Shown in pieces: positions 16,691 to 25,275 of a stretch of 64,000 bases of DNA. This DNA comes from Lactonifactor longoviformis DSM 17459 (GTDB taxonomy: Bacteria > Bacillota > Clostridia > Lachnospirales > Lachnospiraceae). How positions within the stretch are numbered: the stretch's first letter is position 1; every line of letters starts with the position of its first letter. Where the stretch lies: assembly GCF_900129135.1 (NCBI RefSeq), contig NZ_FQVI01000006.1, forward strand, positions 120,661-184,660, given 5' to 3'. Below the pieces are notes generated by a model. The model saw nothing but the letters and a program-made list of their open reading frames with translations, made no database searches and was not told the origin of the DNA. Both the position numbers and the translations under genes were made by a program.

Positions 16691-17188
16691 ATGGGTAAAA
16701 AAGAAGCCAAAACGAACGCTATGCGCATTCTTGACAGGAATAAAATCTCCTATGAGACCATTTCCTATGAGTGCAGTGAGTTCATCGACGGACTCCATAC
16801 GGCAGAGCTCACCAATGCCCCGGTGGAGCAGTCTTTTAAGACCCTTGTGGTACAGGGAAAAAGCAAAAATTATTATGTTCTGGTAATTCCCATTGCAGAG
16901 GAGATCGATCTGAAACAGGCGGCAAAGGTACTGGGGGAAAAATCAGTAGAAATGATTCATGTAAAGGACATTCTCCAGGTGACGGGCTATGTGCGGGGAG
17001 GCTGCAGCCCTCTGGGGATGAAGAAACAGTATAAGACAGTGATCCATGACAGCGCCCTGGCATATGACAGCATCTATATCAGCGGAGGCCGGATAGGGTC
17101 TACCATACGGCTGAATCCCCAGGATCTTGCAAAGACCGCAGCCGCGGTCTTTGAGGACGTTGTCATGAAAGATTCCAGGCCTTCATAA
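16691..17188 (+). CDS. ybaK: Cys-tRNA(Pro)/Cys-tRNA(Cys) deacylase, YbaK/EbsC family
   Basis: 165 residues. ATG 16691 follows GAGGAAAG just after the cysK stop; the frame is open further back but inside cysK. The YbaK fold is seen in KTLVVQGKSKNYYVLVIP, the conserved lysine-containing core and the glycine motif YVRGGCSPLGMKK. The enzyme clears tRNA-Pro mischarged with cysteine. Its operon link to cysK makes sense because cysteine overproduction raises mischarging. It overlaps the convergent SGNH hydrolase gene by 26 bases. Confidence 0.92.
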   Translation: MGKKEAKTNAMRILDRNKISYETISYECSEFIDGLHTAELTNAPVEQSFKTLVVQGKSKNYYVLVIPIAEEIDLKQAAKVLGEKSVEMIHVKDILQVTGYVRGGCSPLGMKKQYKTVIHDSALAYDSIYISGGRIGSTIRLNPQDLAKTAAAVFEDVVMKDSRPS

Positions 17189-17780
17189 TCTCATCCGCCA
17201 GAATCTGATGTCCTGCTTTTGTGAGGTGGATGCCGTCCGTGGTGATGGCATCGTACCCCTGCTCCTCAGCCTGGCCGTTCAGGGCGTTGTGAAGAGGGAT
17301 GAAGGTAACCCCGTAATTCCTGGACAGCTTTTGGATCTGTCTGGAAAGTGTCTGCTGCCAGGGGATCCAGTTTGCATACTCCTGGGGGTGGGGAAAGATA
17401 AAGGGCTCCAGGGTGATAATTTTTGCCTTGGTGCTGTTGGTAAGGTCGAATAGCAGCTGATGATAAGAGCGAATGCTGTCTGTGAGCAGATAGTCCCGCT
17501 CTTTTTCCGTTGTCACGGTGTTCATGAGGATCCCTACGTCATTGATTCCCACCAGGATACACACATAGTCCGGCTGGTAGGTGATGCAGTCTCTCTCCAG
17601 ATTGTGGACAAGGCGTTCGGCGACGAATCCGTCCACCCCCTTATTGATAATCTCCCAGGCAGGATTTGTCTGGTGCAGCTTGTCTGCGATTTGATTTACA
17701 TATCCGAAACCTAAGCCATTTTCGGAAAAAAGCCGGTTGGCATCGGTGATACTGTCTCCTAAAAATACTATAGTTCCCAT
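17163..17780 (-). CDS. SGNH/GDSL-family hydrolase
   Basis: 205 residues. I prefer the ATG at 17780 because AAGGAG lies seven bases before it; an ATG six bases earlier sits too close to that site. Block I is IVFLGDSITD with nucleophile S10, block III includes ILVGINDVG, and block V is DGIHLTKAGHQ with the catalytic Asp and His. No signal peptide, so it acts in the cytoplasm. Such enzymes deacylate sugars, lipids or other esters; the substrate is unknown. It is convergent with ybaK. Confidence 0.88.
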   Translation of the reverse strand: MGTIVFLGDSITDANRLFSENGLGFGYVNQIADKLHQTNPAWEIINKGVDGFVAERLVHNLERDCITYQPDYVCILVGINDVGILMNTVTTEKERDYLLTDSIRSYHQLLFDLTNSTKAKIITLEPFIFPHPQEYANWIPWQQTLSRQIQKLSRNYGVTFIPLHNALNGQAEEQGYDAITTDGIHLTKAGHQILADEIMKAWNLS

Positions 17781-17923
17781 GGGCATTCTCCTTGTGTGTT
17801 TGAACCTGTAGAATTGGTCCGAATACTGGAAATATATAAATTATTTTAACCCAATCGGTATTACAATGCAATTGATAATTTTTGTCACTGTTGCACAAAA
17901 GCGATTTTTTTCAAAAATGCTAC

Positions 17924-17952
17924 TGGACAAATCAGGAAAGGACGGATATAAT
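17924..17952 (+). promoter_or_regulatory. Promoter of the Tad pilus operon
   Basis: TGGACA (17924-17929), 17 bases, TATAAT (17947-17952). Transcription would start near 17959, giving a leader of about 95 bases before the GTG at 18055. This is the only good promoter found ahead of the ten following genes. Confidence 0.75.
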
Positions 17953-17960
17953 AAAAATCC

Positions 17961-18007
17961 AATACAGCAGTAAAGTCTAAGCTGTATTTCTATCAGGCCG
18001 TTCGGCC
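17961..18007 (+). promoter_or_regulatory. Structured 5' leader of the Tad operon
   Basis: Two hairpins start at the predicted transcription start: AATACAGC/GCTGTATT (17961-17968 with 17981-17988, 12-base loop) and GGCCG-TT-CGGCC (17996-18007). Neither has a T tail, so a control element or RNA stabiliser is more likely than a terminator. I could not match it to the cyclic-di-GMP riboswitch motifs I know. Confidence 0.5.
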
Positions 18008-18054
18008 GCAATTTCCAACTATCAAGAAAATTTCACAGGAATCGAGGTGAATGC

Positions 18055-18564
18055 GTGACACTGCAGGTATGTCTTATTTTGCTGCTCTCCGCCGGGGCTG
18101 TGGTTATGGATCTGCTGGGGGAAAGGATATGGAATCCATGGATCTGGCTGGGCTGGGGAACAGGGGTTCTTTATCAATTTCTGCTGCAAGGGAACAGGGG
18201 GATTCTGACCTTTTTATCCGGCGGGCTTCTTCCGATACTTCTTCTTTTCCCTCTGTTTTATTTCCGCATGCTGGGGGCCGGTGATGTTAAGCTTCTCTCG
18301 GCGCTGGGGGGCCTTTTGGGCGTCAGGGGGATCCTTTCCGGCCTGGCCTGGTCCTTCCTCTGGGGCGGGCTCTTAAGCGGAGCATTTCTCATAGCCTGCG
18401 GCAATGCCGGAGAGAGAATGGCATACCTGGGGCAGTATCTGAGGGACTATATGAGAACCGGAGAGAAAAAGCCCTACTACCGGAGGGGAAGCCGGCCGGA
18501 GAATATTCACTTTACTGTTCCCATATTGCTGGGAATGCTGATGTATGCGGGAGGTTACTATTGA
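18055..18564 (+). CDS. Prepilin peptidase, TadV/CpaA type (A24 family)
   Basis: 169 residues, GTG start at 18055 behind GAGGTGA. The two catalytic aspartates of A24 peptidases are D19 (AVVMDLLGERIWN) and D77 in the GxGD motif (MLGAGDVKLLSALGG). At least four hydrophobic spans are present. It should cleave and perhaps N-methylate Flp and TadE-type prepilins in the membrane. First gene of the Tad operon; the TTG start of the next gene overlaps its stop. Confidence 0.9.
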   Translation: MTLQVCLILLLSAGAVVMDLLGERIWNPWIWLGWGTGVLYQFLLQGNRGILTFLSGGLLPILLLFPLFYFRMLGAGDVKLLSALGGLLGVRGILSGLAWSFLWGGLLSGAFLIACGNAGERMAYLGQYLRDYMRTGEKKPYYRRGSRPENIHFTVPILLGMLMYAGGYY

Positions 18565-19580
18565 GAAAAAGTATTTTTGCGGTATGCGATCTGGAAGTTT
18601 CGTATGCCTGTCACTTTATGGAATATATGAACCAGAAAAAGAACACCCCCTTTGAGTTCCAGGCGTTTACCAATGTGGATAGCCTGTGTGCCTACGGGGA
18701 GAGCCATCCCATAGAGATATTGCTCATATCCGACAAAGCCATGTGTCCCAGGGTAGAAGCCATCTCCCCGGGGAAAATCATGATATTATCCGAGGGAGTC
18801 CACAGTCCCGGTCTGGATCAGTACCCCAGTGTGTACAAGTACCAGTCCTCAGATGCTGTGATAAGGGAGGTTATGGCCTGCTACGGAGACAGCTCACCAG
18901 AGCCTCTGAAGGTGCAGGTTATGAAACGGCGCACAGCCATTATAGGTGTCTATTCCCCTCTGGGGAGAGTCCTGAAAACATCATTTGCACTGACTCTGGG
19001 CCAGATACTTGCCCGGGAACAGGCAGTCTTATATCTGAATCTGGAAGAATATGCAGGGTTTGAGGGTCTGTTTGAACGGACCTACGAGAGGAATCTTGGC
19101 GACCTGATCTACTATCTCAGACAGGGAAATCCCAATCTGGTATTTAAACTGAACAGTATGGTGCAGACAATCAACAACCTGGATTATCTGCCTCCGGTAC
19201 AATCTCCGGGGGATATCCGCAGCACGTCCTACGAAGAATGGACGGAGCTTATCCGGCAGATTGTTGAGAACAGCGCCTACGAGGCTGTCATCATTGACTT
19301 TGGGGACGGGGTTGACGGCTTATACCGTCTTCTGGATCTGTGCAGGCGCATCTACATGCCGGTGCTCCGGGATGCCATGTCCCAGGCAAAGGTTCTGCAG
19401 TTTGAGAAGCTGCTCAGCCTGTGGGACTGCAGGGAGGTCCTGAGAAAGACGGAAAAGATCACCCCGCCCTTTCACAATTATTTCGGCAGGGGAGAAGAGT
19501 ATGTGGCTCAGCTGATGTGGAGTGAGCTGGGTGACTATGTGAGAGAGATTCTGCGGGGAGGGAAGCTGTATGAGGAATAG
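18561..19580 (+). CDS. tadZ: TadZ/CpaE-like pilus localisation ATPase
   Basis: 339 residues, TTG start at 18561 overlapping the tadV stop, with GGAGGT upstream. The first ~120 residues resemble a degenerate receiver-like domain (IFAVCDLEVSYACHF). The rest is a ParA/MinD-like domain starting MKRRTAIIGVYSPLGRVLKTS, with a divergent Walker A, as is common in TadZ. YEAVIIDFGDGVDGLY would be the Walker B region. TadZ places the Tad machine at a cell site. Gene order between peptidase and TadA ATPase supports the call. Confidence 0.85.
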   Translation: MRKSIFAVCDLEVSYACHFMEYMNQKKNTPFEFQAFTNVDSLCAYGESHPIEILLISDKAMCPRVEAISPGKIMILSEGVHSPGLDQYPSVYKYQSSDAVIREVMACYGDSSPEPLKVQVMKRRTAIIGVYSPLGRVLKTSFALTLGQILAREQAVLYLNLEEYAGFEGLFERTYERNLGDLIYYLRQGNPNLVFKLNSMVQTINNLDYLPPVQSPGDIRSTSYEEWTELIRQIVENSAYEAVIIDFGDGVDGLYRLLDLCRRIYMPVLRDAMSQAKVLQFEKLLSLWDCREVLRKTEKITPPFHNYFGRGEEYVAQLMWSELGDYVREILRGGKLYEE

Positions 19581-20745
19581 AGAGGCCCTGCGCCGTGAGC
19601 TGCTGGAGCAGATCGAGCACATGGGTGCCTGGGAGGCAGAAGATCCGGAGATCCTTCAGATGATTGACGAGCTGGTTCTGGAACACGGGAGAAAAGAATG
19701 CTGGAGTCTGGAAGAGAAGCAGGAAATCCGCCAGGAGCTTTTCTACTCCGTCAGGAAGCTGGATGTGCTTCAGGAATTGGTGGAGGATGATGAAGTAACG
19801 GAGATTATGGTGAATGGGTGGAAGCAGATTTTCGTGGAGCGGAGGGGGAGAATCACGCTGTGGGAGAAAACCTTTACCTCCCAGGAAAAGCTCTGGGATG
19901 TGATTCAGCAGATCGCAGCAGGCTGCAACCGGGTGATTAACACTTCCAGACCTATTGTGGATGCCAGGCTGAAAAACGGTGCGCGGGTAAATGCTGTTAT
20001 TGAGCCGGTGGCTCTTAACGGTCCCATCCTAACAATCCGGCGGTTTCCGGATCGCCCCATTACCATGGAGGATCTCATTGCCGGGAACAGCATTACCCGG
20101 GAAGGGGCCGAATGCCTGATACAGATGGTCAGGCAAAAGCATTCTATGCTCATCGGAGGGGGAACCGGGGCAGGAAAGACCACTTTTTTGAACGCCTTGT
20201 CCTGTTATATTCCTTCGGAGGAACGGATCGTCACTATTGAGGACAATGCGGAGCTGCAGATACAGGGGATCGCGAATCTGGTGCGGCTGGAGGCAAAGCT
20301 TTCCAATCTGGAGGACAGCCCGCAGATTACTATAAGGGATCTCATCAAAACAGCTCTCCGGCTCCGGCCTGACAGAATCATTATCGGGGAGGTGAGATCC
20401 TCCGAGGCGGTAGATCTCCTCCAGGCGGTGAACACAGGCCATGAGGGAAGTCTCTCAACGGCCCATGCCAACAGTGCCGCTGATATGGTAAGCCGTCTGG
20501 AAACTATGGTGCTCATGGGGATACAGCTACCCCTGGAAGCCATCCGGCGTCAGATCGCAGCAGGCTTTGACATCCTGATCCATCTGGGAAGGATGCCTGA
20601 TAAGTCCAGAGCCGTGCTGGAGATCACGGAAATTACAGGCTTTTCCCGGGGAGAGGTCTGCCTTCATCCGCTGTTTATCCGGCGGGACAGCGAAAGGCTG
20701 GAAAAGGTGGGGGAACCCATGGGAAAAAGGAAGGGCGGCATATGA
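19570..20745 (+). CDS. tadA: Tad pilus assembly ATPase TadA/CpaF
   Basis: 391 residues, ATG 19570 inside the end of tadZ. Walker A is GGGTGAGKTTFLNAL with K203; the Asp box and Walker B follow in DRIIIGEVRSSEA; the His box is TGHEGSLSTAHANS. These are the secretion-ATPase (VirB11/PulE) motifs of the CpaF group. The enzyme is a cytoplasmic hexameric motor that drives pilin polymerisation. No large N-terminal extra domain is seen. Overlaps tadB by four bases. Confidence 0.95.
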   Translation: MRNREALRRELLEQIEHMGAWEAEDPEILQMIDELVLEHGRKECWSLEEKQEIRQELFYSVRKLDVLQELVEDDEVTEIMVNGWKQIFVERRGRITLWEKTFTSQEKLWDVIQQIAAGCNRVINTSRPIVDARLKNGARVNAVIEPVALNGPILTIRRFPDRPITMEDLIAGNSITREGAECLIQMVRQKHSMLIGGGTGAGKTTFLNALSCYIPSEERIVTIEDNAELQIQGIANLVRLEAKLSNLEDSPQITIRDLIKTALRLRPDRIIIGEVRSSEAVDLLQAVNTGHEGSLSTAHANSAADMVSRLETMVLMGIQLPLEAIRRQIAAGFDILIHLGRMPDKSRAVLEITEITGFSRGEVCLHPLFIRRDSERLEKVGEPMGKRKGGI

Positions 20746-21485
20746 GAATACAGTACGATTCCTATGCCTACTCCCGAAAAGAACTGCTGAAGTACACCGG
20801 AATCAGCGGATTTTTGTGTATTGCGGTGAATCTGCTGTTCTATCAGTCAGTCTGGGCATTTCTGCTCATATTTCCCATTACTTTTTATTATCTGAGAGAA
20901 AAGAAAAAAGAACTTATCAAGGCCAGAAGGCAGAGGCTGCATTATCACTTTAAGGATGCTCTCGGCTCTTTAGGAGCGGCGCTGCGGGCCGGGTATTCTA
21001 TGGAAAACGCCATAGGGGAAGCCTGTGGAGATATGAGACGGCTGTACGGGGCCGGGGATGAACTCACCAGAGAGCTGCAGTATATGCAGGCACAGCTTCG
21101 CAATCAGGTCCCCCTGGAAAAGCTTCTGGCGGACTTTGGGGAGAGAAGCCAGGTAGAGGATATCTATAATTTCTCCCAGATCCTCTCTGCGGCCAAACGT
21201 ACAGGGGGGAATGTCACAGGGGCGCTGGAAAAAAGCGCCAGAGTGCTGGAGGGAAAGATTGAGATAAAAAAGGAAATTGACGCGGCCATTGCGGCCAGAA
21301 AGCTGGAACAGAAAATTATGAGTATTATGCCGGCCGGTATAATCGTATATATGCAGGCGACATCCCCCGGATTTCTGGATGTTCTTTACCGGAACCCGCT
21401 GGGAGCCGGAATTATGAGCGGCTGCCTGCTCACTTATCTGGCTGCGTATCACATGGGAAGGAAGATGGTAGAAATTGAAATATAA
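20742..21485 (+). CDS. tadB: Tad pilus platform protein TadB (T2SSF domain)
   Basis: 247 residues. Two N-terminal membrane spans (FLCIAVNLLFYQSVWAFLLIF), then the T2SSF cytoplasmic helical domain with GSLGAALRAGYSMENAI and ILSAAKRTGGNVTGALEKSA, then a C-terminal membrane pair. It is the inner platform on which TadA acts. ATG 20742 overlaps the tadA stop. Shorter than many TadB proteins, as expected for monoderm Tad systems. Confidence 0.9.
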   Translation: MRIQYDSYAYSRKELLKYTGISGFLCIAVNLLFYQSVWAFLLIFPITFYYLREKKKELIKARRQRLHYHFKDALGSLGAALRAGYSMENAIGEACGDMRRLYGAGDELTRELQYMQAQLRNQVPLEKLLADFGERSQVEDIYNFSQILSAAKRTGGNVTGALEKSARVLEGKIEIKKEIDAAIAARKLEQKIMSIMPAGIIVYMQATSPGFLDVLYRNPLGAGIMSGCLLTYLAAYHMGRKMVEIEI

Positions 21486-22671
21486 AACCCCGGTACTCAT
21501 TGCCGCAGCAGGTCTTCTACTGGGATGCGGCATCGGCATATATGAGGGAAGAGCGCGGGCCTGGAGCCAGGAAGATTATTTTCAGAGAAATACATACGGG
21601 GGCGGAGCGTATACGGAAGAGATGGAGGCACAGATCGACGGGGAAAAAAAGAAAGTTGAGGTAACGGTAGAGGAGAAAAAGTACAGCAGAGGGGAAGCAG
21701 AGAGGCTTATGCAGGAGACTGCGGAGGCGCTGGACGTGGAGATTCTGGGGGATAACCAGTCTATGGATGAGATAAGGAAGCCGATGCATCTTCCGGAACA
21801 CGTCGGGGATTCTCCCGTGGCAATCTCCTGGATTACGGACAGTCCGCAGATCCTGGACTGGGAGGGTGCCCTTGGGGAGGAGATCCCTCAGGAGGGAGTC
21901 TTTGTCACGATACAGGGCGAACTGTCCCTTGGGGAGAGCCGGCAGCTGTATGAGCGGCGGGTAAAGGTATTTCCCGAACAGCTTTCCCGGGAAGAGCAGA
22001 CCCTGAAAAAGCTGCAGGAGAGCATTGAGAAGGAAAACCAGGGGGAGGATACAGGCCGGCTTTATCTCCCCGGGAAGGTGGAAGGCAAAACGATCCGCTG
22101 GATGAGAAGTTCTTCCCATACAGGGCTATGGGTGATTTTCTTTGCCTTACTGTCAGCGGTTCTTGCCGCCGCCCGCCAGGAAGAGCAAAAGCACAGAAAG
22201 GAAAAAGAGCGCAGGGAGCAGCTGCTTCGGGACTACCCGGATATTGTTGGCAAGCTGGTGCTTTTTCTGGGGGCAGGAATGACCATAAAGGGGGCGTTTA
22301 CCAGAATCGCCGCAGATTACCGAAAGTGGGGGCAGTGCGGATCCCGGCCGGGATATGAGGAGATGGCGGCAGCCTGCAAAGAGATGGAAGGAGGCATCTC
22401 TGAGGCAGAGGCTTACCAGCGGTTTGGGGCAAGATGCCGTCTTCCCTGCTACAGAACCCTGGCGACCCTGCTTTACCAGAATCTGAGAAAGGGCGGGCGG
22501 GGACTGCTGGAGCTTCTGGAGCGGGAGGCGGCGGAGGCGGAGGACGACCGCATCCGAAACGCCAGAATTAAGGGAGAACAGGTATCTTCCAAGCTGTTGC
22601 TGCCTATGTTTCTCATGCTTCTGGTTGTTCTGGTGATTCTTATGGTACCTGCGTATCTGACATTTTATTGA
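21475..22671 (+). CDS. tadC: Tad pilus platform protein TadC-like, long N-terminal extension
   Basis: 398 residues, TTG start at 21475 overlapping tadB. After one N-terminal hydrophobic segment (VLIAAAGLLLGCGIGIYEG) there is a ~180-residue charged, probably extracytoplasmic region (EEMEAQIDGEKKKVEVTVEEK). A second membrane span (WVIFFALLSAVLAAA) follows, then a T2SSF-like domain with FLGAGMTIKGAFTRIA and a last span at the C-terminus. The large exposed N-terminal domain is unlike classic TadC of about 300 residues. Position after tadB supports a platform role. Confidence 0.82.
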   Translation: MKYKTPVLIAAAGLLLGCGIGIYEGRARAWSQEDYFQRNTYGGGAYTEEMEAQIDGEKKKVEVTVEEKKYSRGEAERLMQETAEALDVEILGDNQSMDEIRKPMHLPEHVGDSPVAISWITDSPQILDWEGALGEEIPQEGVFVTIQGELSLGESRQLYERRVKVFPEQLSREEQTLKKLQESIEKENQGEDTGRLYLPGKVEGKTIRWMRSSSHTGLWVIFFALLSAVLAAARQEEQKHRKEKERREQLLRDYPDIVGKLVLFLGAGMTIKGAFTRIAADYRKWGQCGSRPGYEEMAAACKEMEGGISEAEAYQRFGARCRLPCYRTLATLLYQNLRKGGRGLLELLEREAAEAEDDRIRNARIKGEQVSSKLLLPMFLMLLVVLVILMVPAYLTFY

Positions 22672-22690
22672 GAAGAAAGGGGGTGAGAAT

Positions 22691-22858
22691 ATGAGTGAAT
22701 GGAAAGCTTTTTTACAGGAAGAGGACGCCATTGGGGTGGTAGAGATAATCCTGATCCTGGTCGTTTTAGTGGGGCTTGTGGTAATTTTCAAAAAGCAGCT
22801 TACCAGTCTGGTAAACAACATTTTGTCTAAGATTACAAAAGAAAGCAACAATCTTTAG
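22691..22858 (+). CDS. flp: Flp-type (type IVb) major pilin, 55 aa
   Basis: Fifty-five residues, ATG 22691 behind AAAGGGGGTGAG. It reads as a short charged head, EEDAIGVVEIILILVVLVGL, and a tail ending KITKESNNL. A hydrophobic alpha-helix with a Glu five residues after a Gly (G15/E18 region) is the Flp pattern, matching the Flp1 family of clostridia. It should be processed by the A24 peptidases of this operon and polymerised into the Tad pilus. Its short length explains why gene callers may miss it. Confidence 0.85.
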   Translation: MSEWKAFLQEEDAIGVVEIILILVVLVGLVVIFKKQLTSLVNNILSKITKESNNL

Positions 22859-22886
22859 CCTTAAGGGCCGGAAGGAGGACTGGAGT

Positions 22887-24347
22887 GTGAAAGCCAAGGG
22901 TAGTATTACAATTATGCTGTGTCTCACCCTGACGATTATGACTGCACTGGTTGGGGCTTGCTTCCGTTCGGTACAAAATGCATCTGCCAGGGCAGTTGCG
23001 GCCGGCGGGGCGGATGCGGCTCTCTATTCCCTTTTCGGGGAATATGACAGAGAGCTGCTGGAGCGCTACGATCTGTTTTTTCTGGACGGGGCCTACGGGG
23101 GGAGCAGTCTGAAGCTGGGAAAGGTTACAGACCGGATCACCTATGGGATGGAAAAAGTGCTGGAGACGGATCTTATGAAGACTTCGGTGAGGCAATGCGG
23201 GCTTACCGCTTACTGCCTGGCTACTGACAGCGGCGGCGAATCCTTTCGGAGACAGGCGGCCGCATGGGCCAGAGACTCTCTGGGAAGCCAGGCAGTCTCC
23301 CGCCTCCTGAAACAGGCAAAGGGGGAAAGTGAAACAATCAGAGCATTGGAAGAGAGGGGGGAAAACCTACAGGAGGGGGAAACACTGGAGGAATATGACA
23401 GGATGCTGGAGGCGTCCCGGGAGGCAGATACCGGGGAGGCCAAAAGCGCTGAGGAAGAGGCAAGGCCGGTCCCGGGGGATGAGAATCCTATAGAGATATT
23501 CCGGCAGGTGAAAAAGATGGGGGTTCTGGGGCTGGTAATCCCTGACAGCAAGGATATCTCTGAAAAACAGGCAGAGATATCCGGATTCCTGTCCCGGCGC
23601 ACCCTGCTACAGGGGCTTGGAAATTCCAGGGGAAGGCCGGAGGATGCCGGAGGGAGCGAGAATCTGCTCTATCAGGAATATGTCCTGAAGAAGATGGGCA
23701 GTTACAGCGAACCCTGCAGAGAAGGGGATTTGTCTTATCAGGTGGAATACATTCTGGCAGGACAGAGCAGTGACCAGGAGAATCTGAGAAGGGTAGTGCA
23801 GCGGCTGCTTCTCATCCGGGAGGCTGCAAATTATGCCGCTATTTACACAGATCCGGTAAAAAGGGGACAGGCTGCTTCTCTGGGGCTTACCCTGGCATCC
23901 GCCGCGGGGGTCCCGGCAGGCCAGCAGCTGGCAGAGACATTGGTGATTCTGTGCTGGGCTTACGGGGAGAGCCTGCTGGACGTGCGGGATCTGCTGGCCG
24001 GGGGCAGAGTCCCCCTGGTAAAGAACCAGGGGCAGTGGAAGCTGTCCCTGAATAATCTCCCTCATATTCTGGAACTGCTTCGGGAGGAAGGGGGAACGGG
24101 TACGGAGGGCATGGAGTATAAAGGATATCTGCGGGTCCTGCTGTACCTGAGCCTGGAAAAGGAAGATACGGAGGTATACAGGTGTATGGATATGGTGGAA
24201 AATGTTATTAGAAAGACAGAGGGCAAGGGAGGCTTCCGGCTGGATCAGTGTCTGGAATCGGCGGAGGCAGAGCTTATACTCACTGGTCCCCAGGGGCAGG
24301 AATGGAGTCTTATAAGAAGCTATGGATACGATATGAGGGGGGAATAG
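22887..24347 (+). CDS. Tad-locus surface/minor pilin-like protein (DUF5702-like)
   Basis: 486 residues, GTG 22887 behind GGAAGGAGG. It opens with KAKGSITIMLCLTLTIMTALVGACF, a charged start plus one hydrophobic helix resembling TadE/TadG pseudopilins. A long extracytoplasmic region follows with a coiled, acidic stretch (EEYDRMLEASREADTGEAKSAEEE). I associate this layout with DUF5702 proteins of clostridial Tad loci. A role as minor pilin or tip protein is inferred from the operon. The assignment is moderate. Confidence 0.7.
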   Translation: MKAKGSITIMLCLTLTIMTALVGACFRSVQNASARAVAAGGADAALYSLFGEYDRELLERYDLFFLDGAYGGSSLKLGKVTDRITYGMEKVLETDLMKTSVRQCGLTAYCLATDSGGESFRRQAAAWARDSLGSQAVSRLLKQAKGESETIRALEERGENLQEGETLEEYDRMLEASREADTGEAKSAEEEARPVPGDENPIEIFRQVKKMGVLGLVIPDSKDISEKQAEISGFLSRRTLLQGLGNSRGRPEDAGGSENLLYQEYVLKKMGSYSEPCREGDLSYQVEYILAGQSSDQENLRRVVQRLLLIREAANYAAIYTDPVKRGQAASLGLTLASAAGVPAGQQLAETLVILCWAYGESLLDVRDLLAGGRVPLVKNQGQWKLSLNNLPHILELLREEGGTGTEGMEYKGYLRVLLYLSLEKEDTEVYRCMDMVENVIRKTEGKGGFRLDQCLESAEAELILTGPQGQEWSLIRSYGYDMRGE

Positions 24348-24351
24348 AAGG

Positions 24352-25275
24352 ATGCCTTTTTCCTGTGAAATGCAAAACAATACAAATAAAAAAATAACAA
24401 AAAATCACTCTCTTCAGGTAAATAAGCCTCTGCTGTCCCCGGCAGAGGACACATGCAGGAAGCAGGGGAAGGCATCCTTGTGCTCCCTGTCAGGAAGCAT
24501 GACCATAGAGTGTGCGGCCGCTCTCCCCATGTTCTTTTTGGCAATGGTGATTTTAATCTGTTTTCTGGATGTTATGAGGGTTCAGGTGATAGTTGCCTCC
24601 TCTCTCTGCCAAAGTGCAAAAGAGCTGGGGATGTACGCCTATGCAGGAGAGAAAACCGGAAAGGGTTCCCCGGTGGGGAGGGTAACGGAGGCGGTCTGCA
24701 TGGCCTATGCCAAACAAAACCTGAAAAAACAGCTGAAGGGGGAGAGGCTTACAGGGATTGAGGGAAAGTCTGGCGGAATCCGTATACAAACCTCATCCAT
24801 GGATCACGGACAGATTATCCTGCGGGCGGAATACAGGTATCGGCCGTCGGCCGCTATCATCCCTGTTCTGCCGGTAACACTTACCTGCACGGGCTATGCA
24901 AGAGCCTGGACAGGGTATGAGAAGGACATGGATTTTGAATCAGAGGGGGAAGCGAATGTAATGGTTTACATAACGCAAAATCAAGAGGTATATCATGTGC
25001 GGGAAGACTGTTCCTATCTGGATCTTTCCATTCACTATATTGGAAGCGGGGGCCTGGCGTCTGCGAGAAATGAATACGGGGAAAAGTACCGCCCCTGTGA
25101 AAAATGTGTGGGAAAAGGGACCAGCGGAGCAGGGTACTATATTACGGAAAAGGGAGACAGGTATCACAGCCTTAAGACCTGCGGAGGACTTACCAGGACG
25201 GTCAGGCTGGTGAAAAAGTCAGAGGCAAGCGATCTCAGGCCCTGTTCCAGGTGCGGTAGCAATGGGCATTCATGA
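24352..25275 (+). CDS. TadE-like pseudopilin with C-terminal Cys/His repeat
   Basis: 307 residues. After a ~50-residue leader comes SGSMTIECAAALPMFFLAMVIL, the TadE-type pseudopilin helix with the Glu at +5. A beta-rich middle part follows. The last 100 residues hold two copies of a Cys/His unit: VYHVREDCSYLD ... YRPCEKC and RYHSLKTCGGLT ... LRPCSRCG. Each has the pattern H-x4-C ... C-x2-C and probably binds a metal or forms disulfides outside the cell. The protein is likely a minor pilin with an exposed sensor or adhesion head. It overlaps the next gene by 14 bases. Confidence 0.75.
   Translation: MPFSCEMQNNTNKKITKNHSLQVNKPLLSPAEDTCRKQGKASLCSLSGSMTIECAAALPMFFLAMVILICFLDVMRVQVIVASSLCQSAKELGMYAYAGEKTGKGSPVGRVTEAVCMAYAKQNLKKQLKGERLTGIEGKSGGIRIQTSSMDHGQIILRAEYRYRPSAAIIPVLPVTLTCTGYARAWTGYEKDMDFESEGEANVMVYITQNQEVYHVREDCSYLDLSIHYIGSGGLASARNEYGEKYRPCEKCVGKGTSGAGYYITEKGDRYHSLKTCGGLTRTVRLVKKSEASDLRPCSRCGSNGHS

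Noticed and set aside
17959..18054. Cyclic-di-GMP-I or -II riboswitch in the Tad leader
   Set aside because: The conserved tetraloop/receptor and GGCAAACC-type elements are absent; it is kept only as an unclassified leader.
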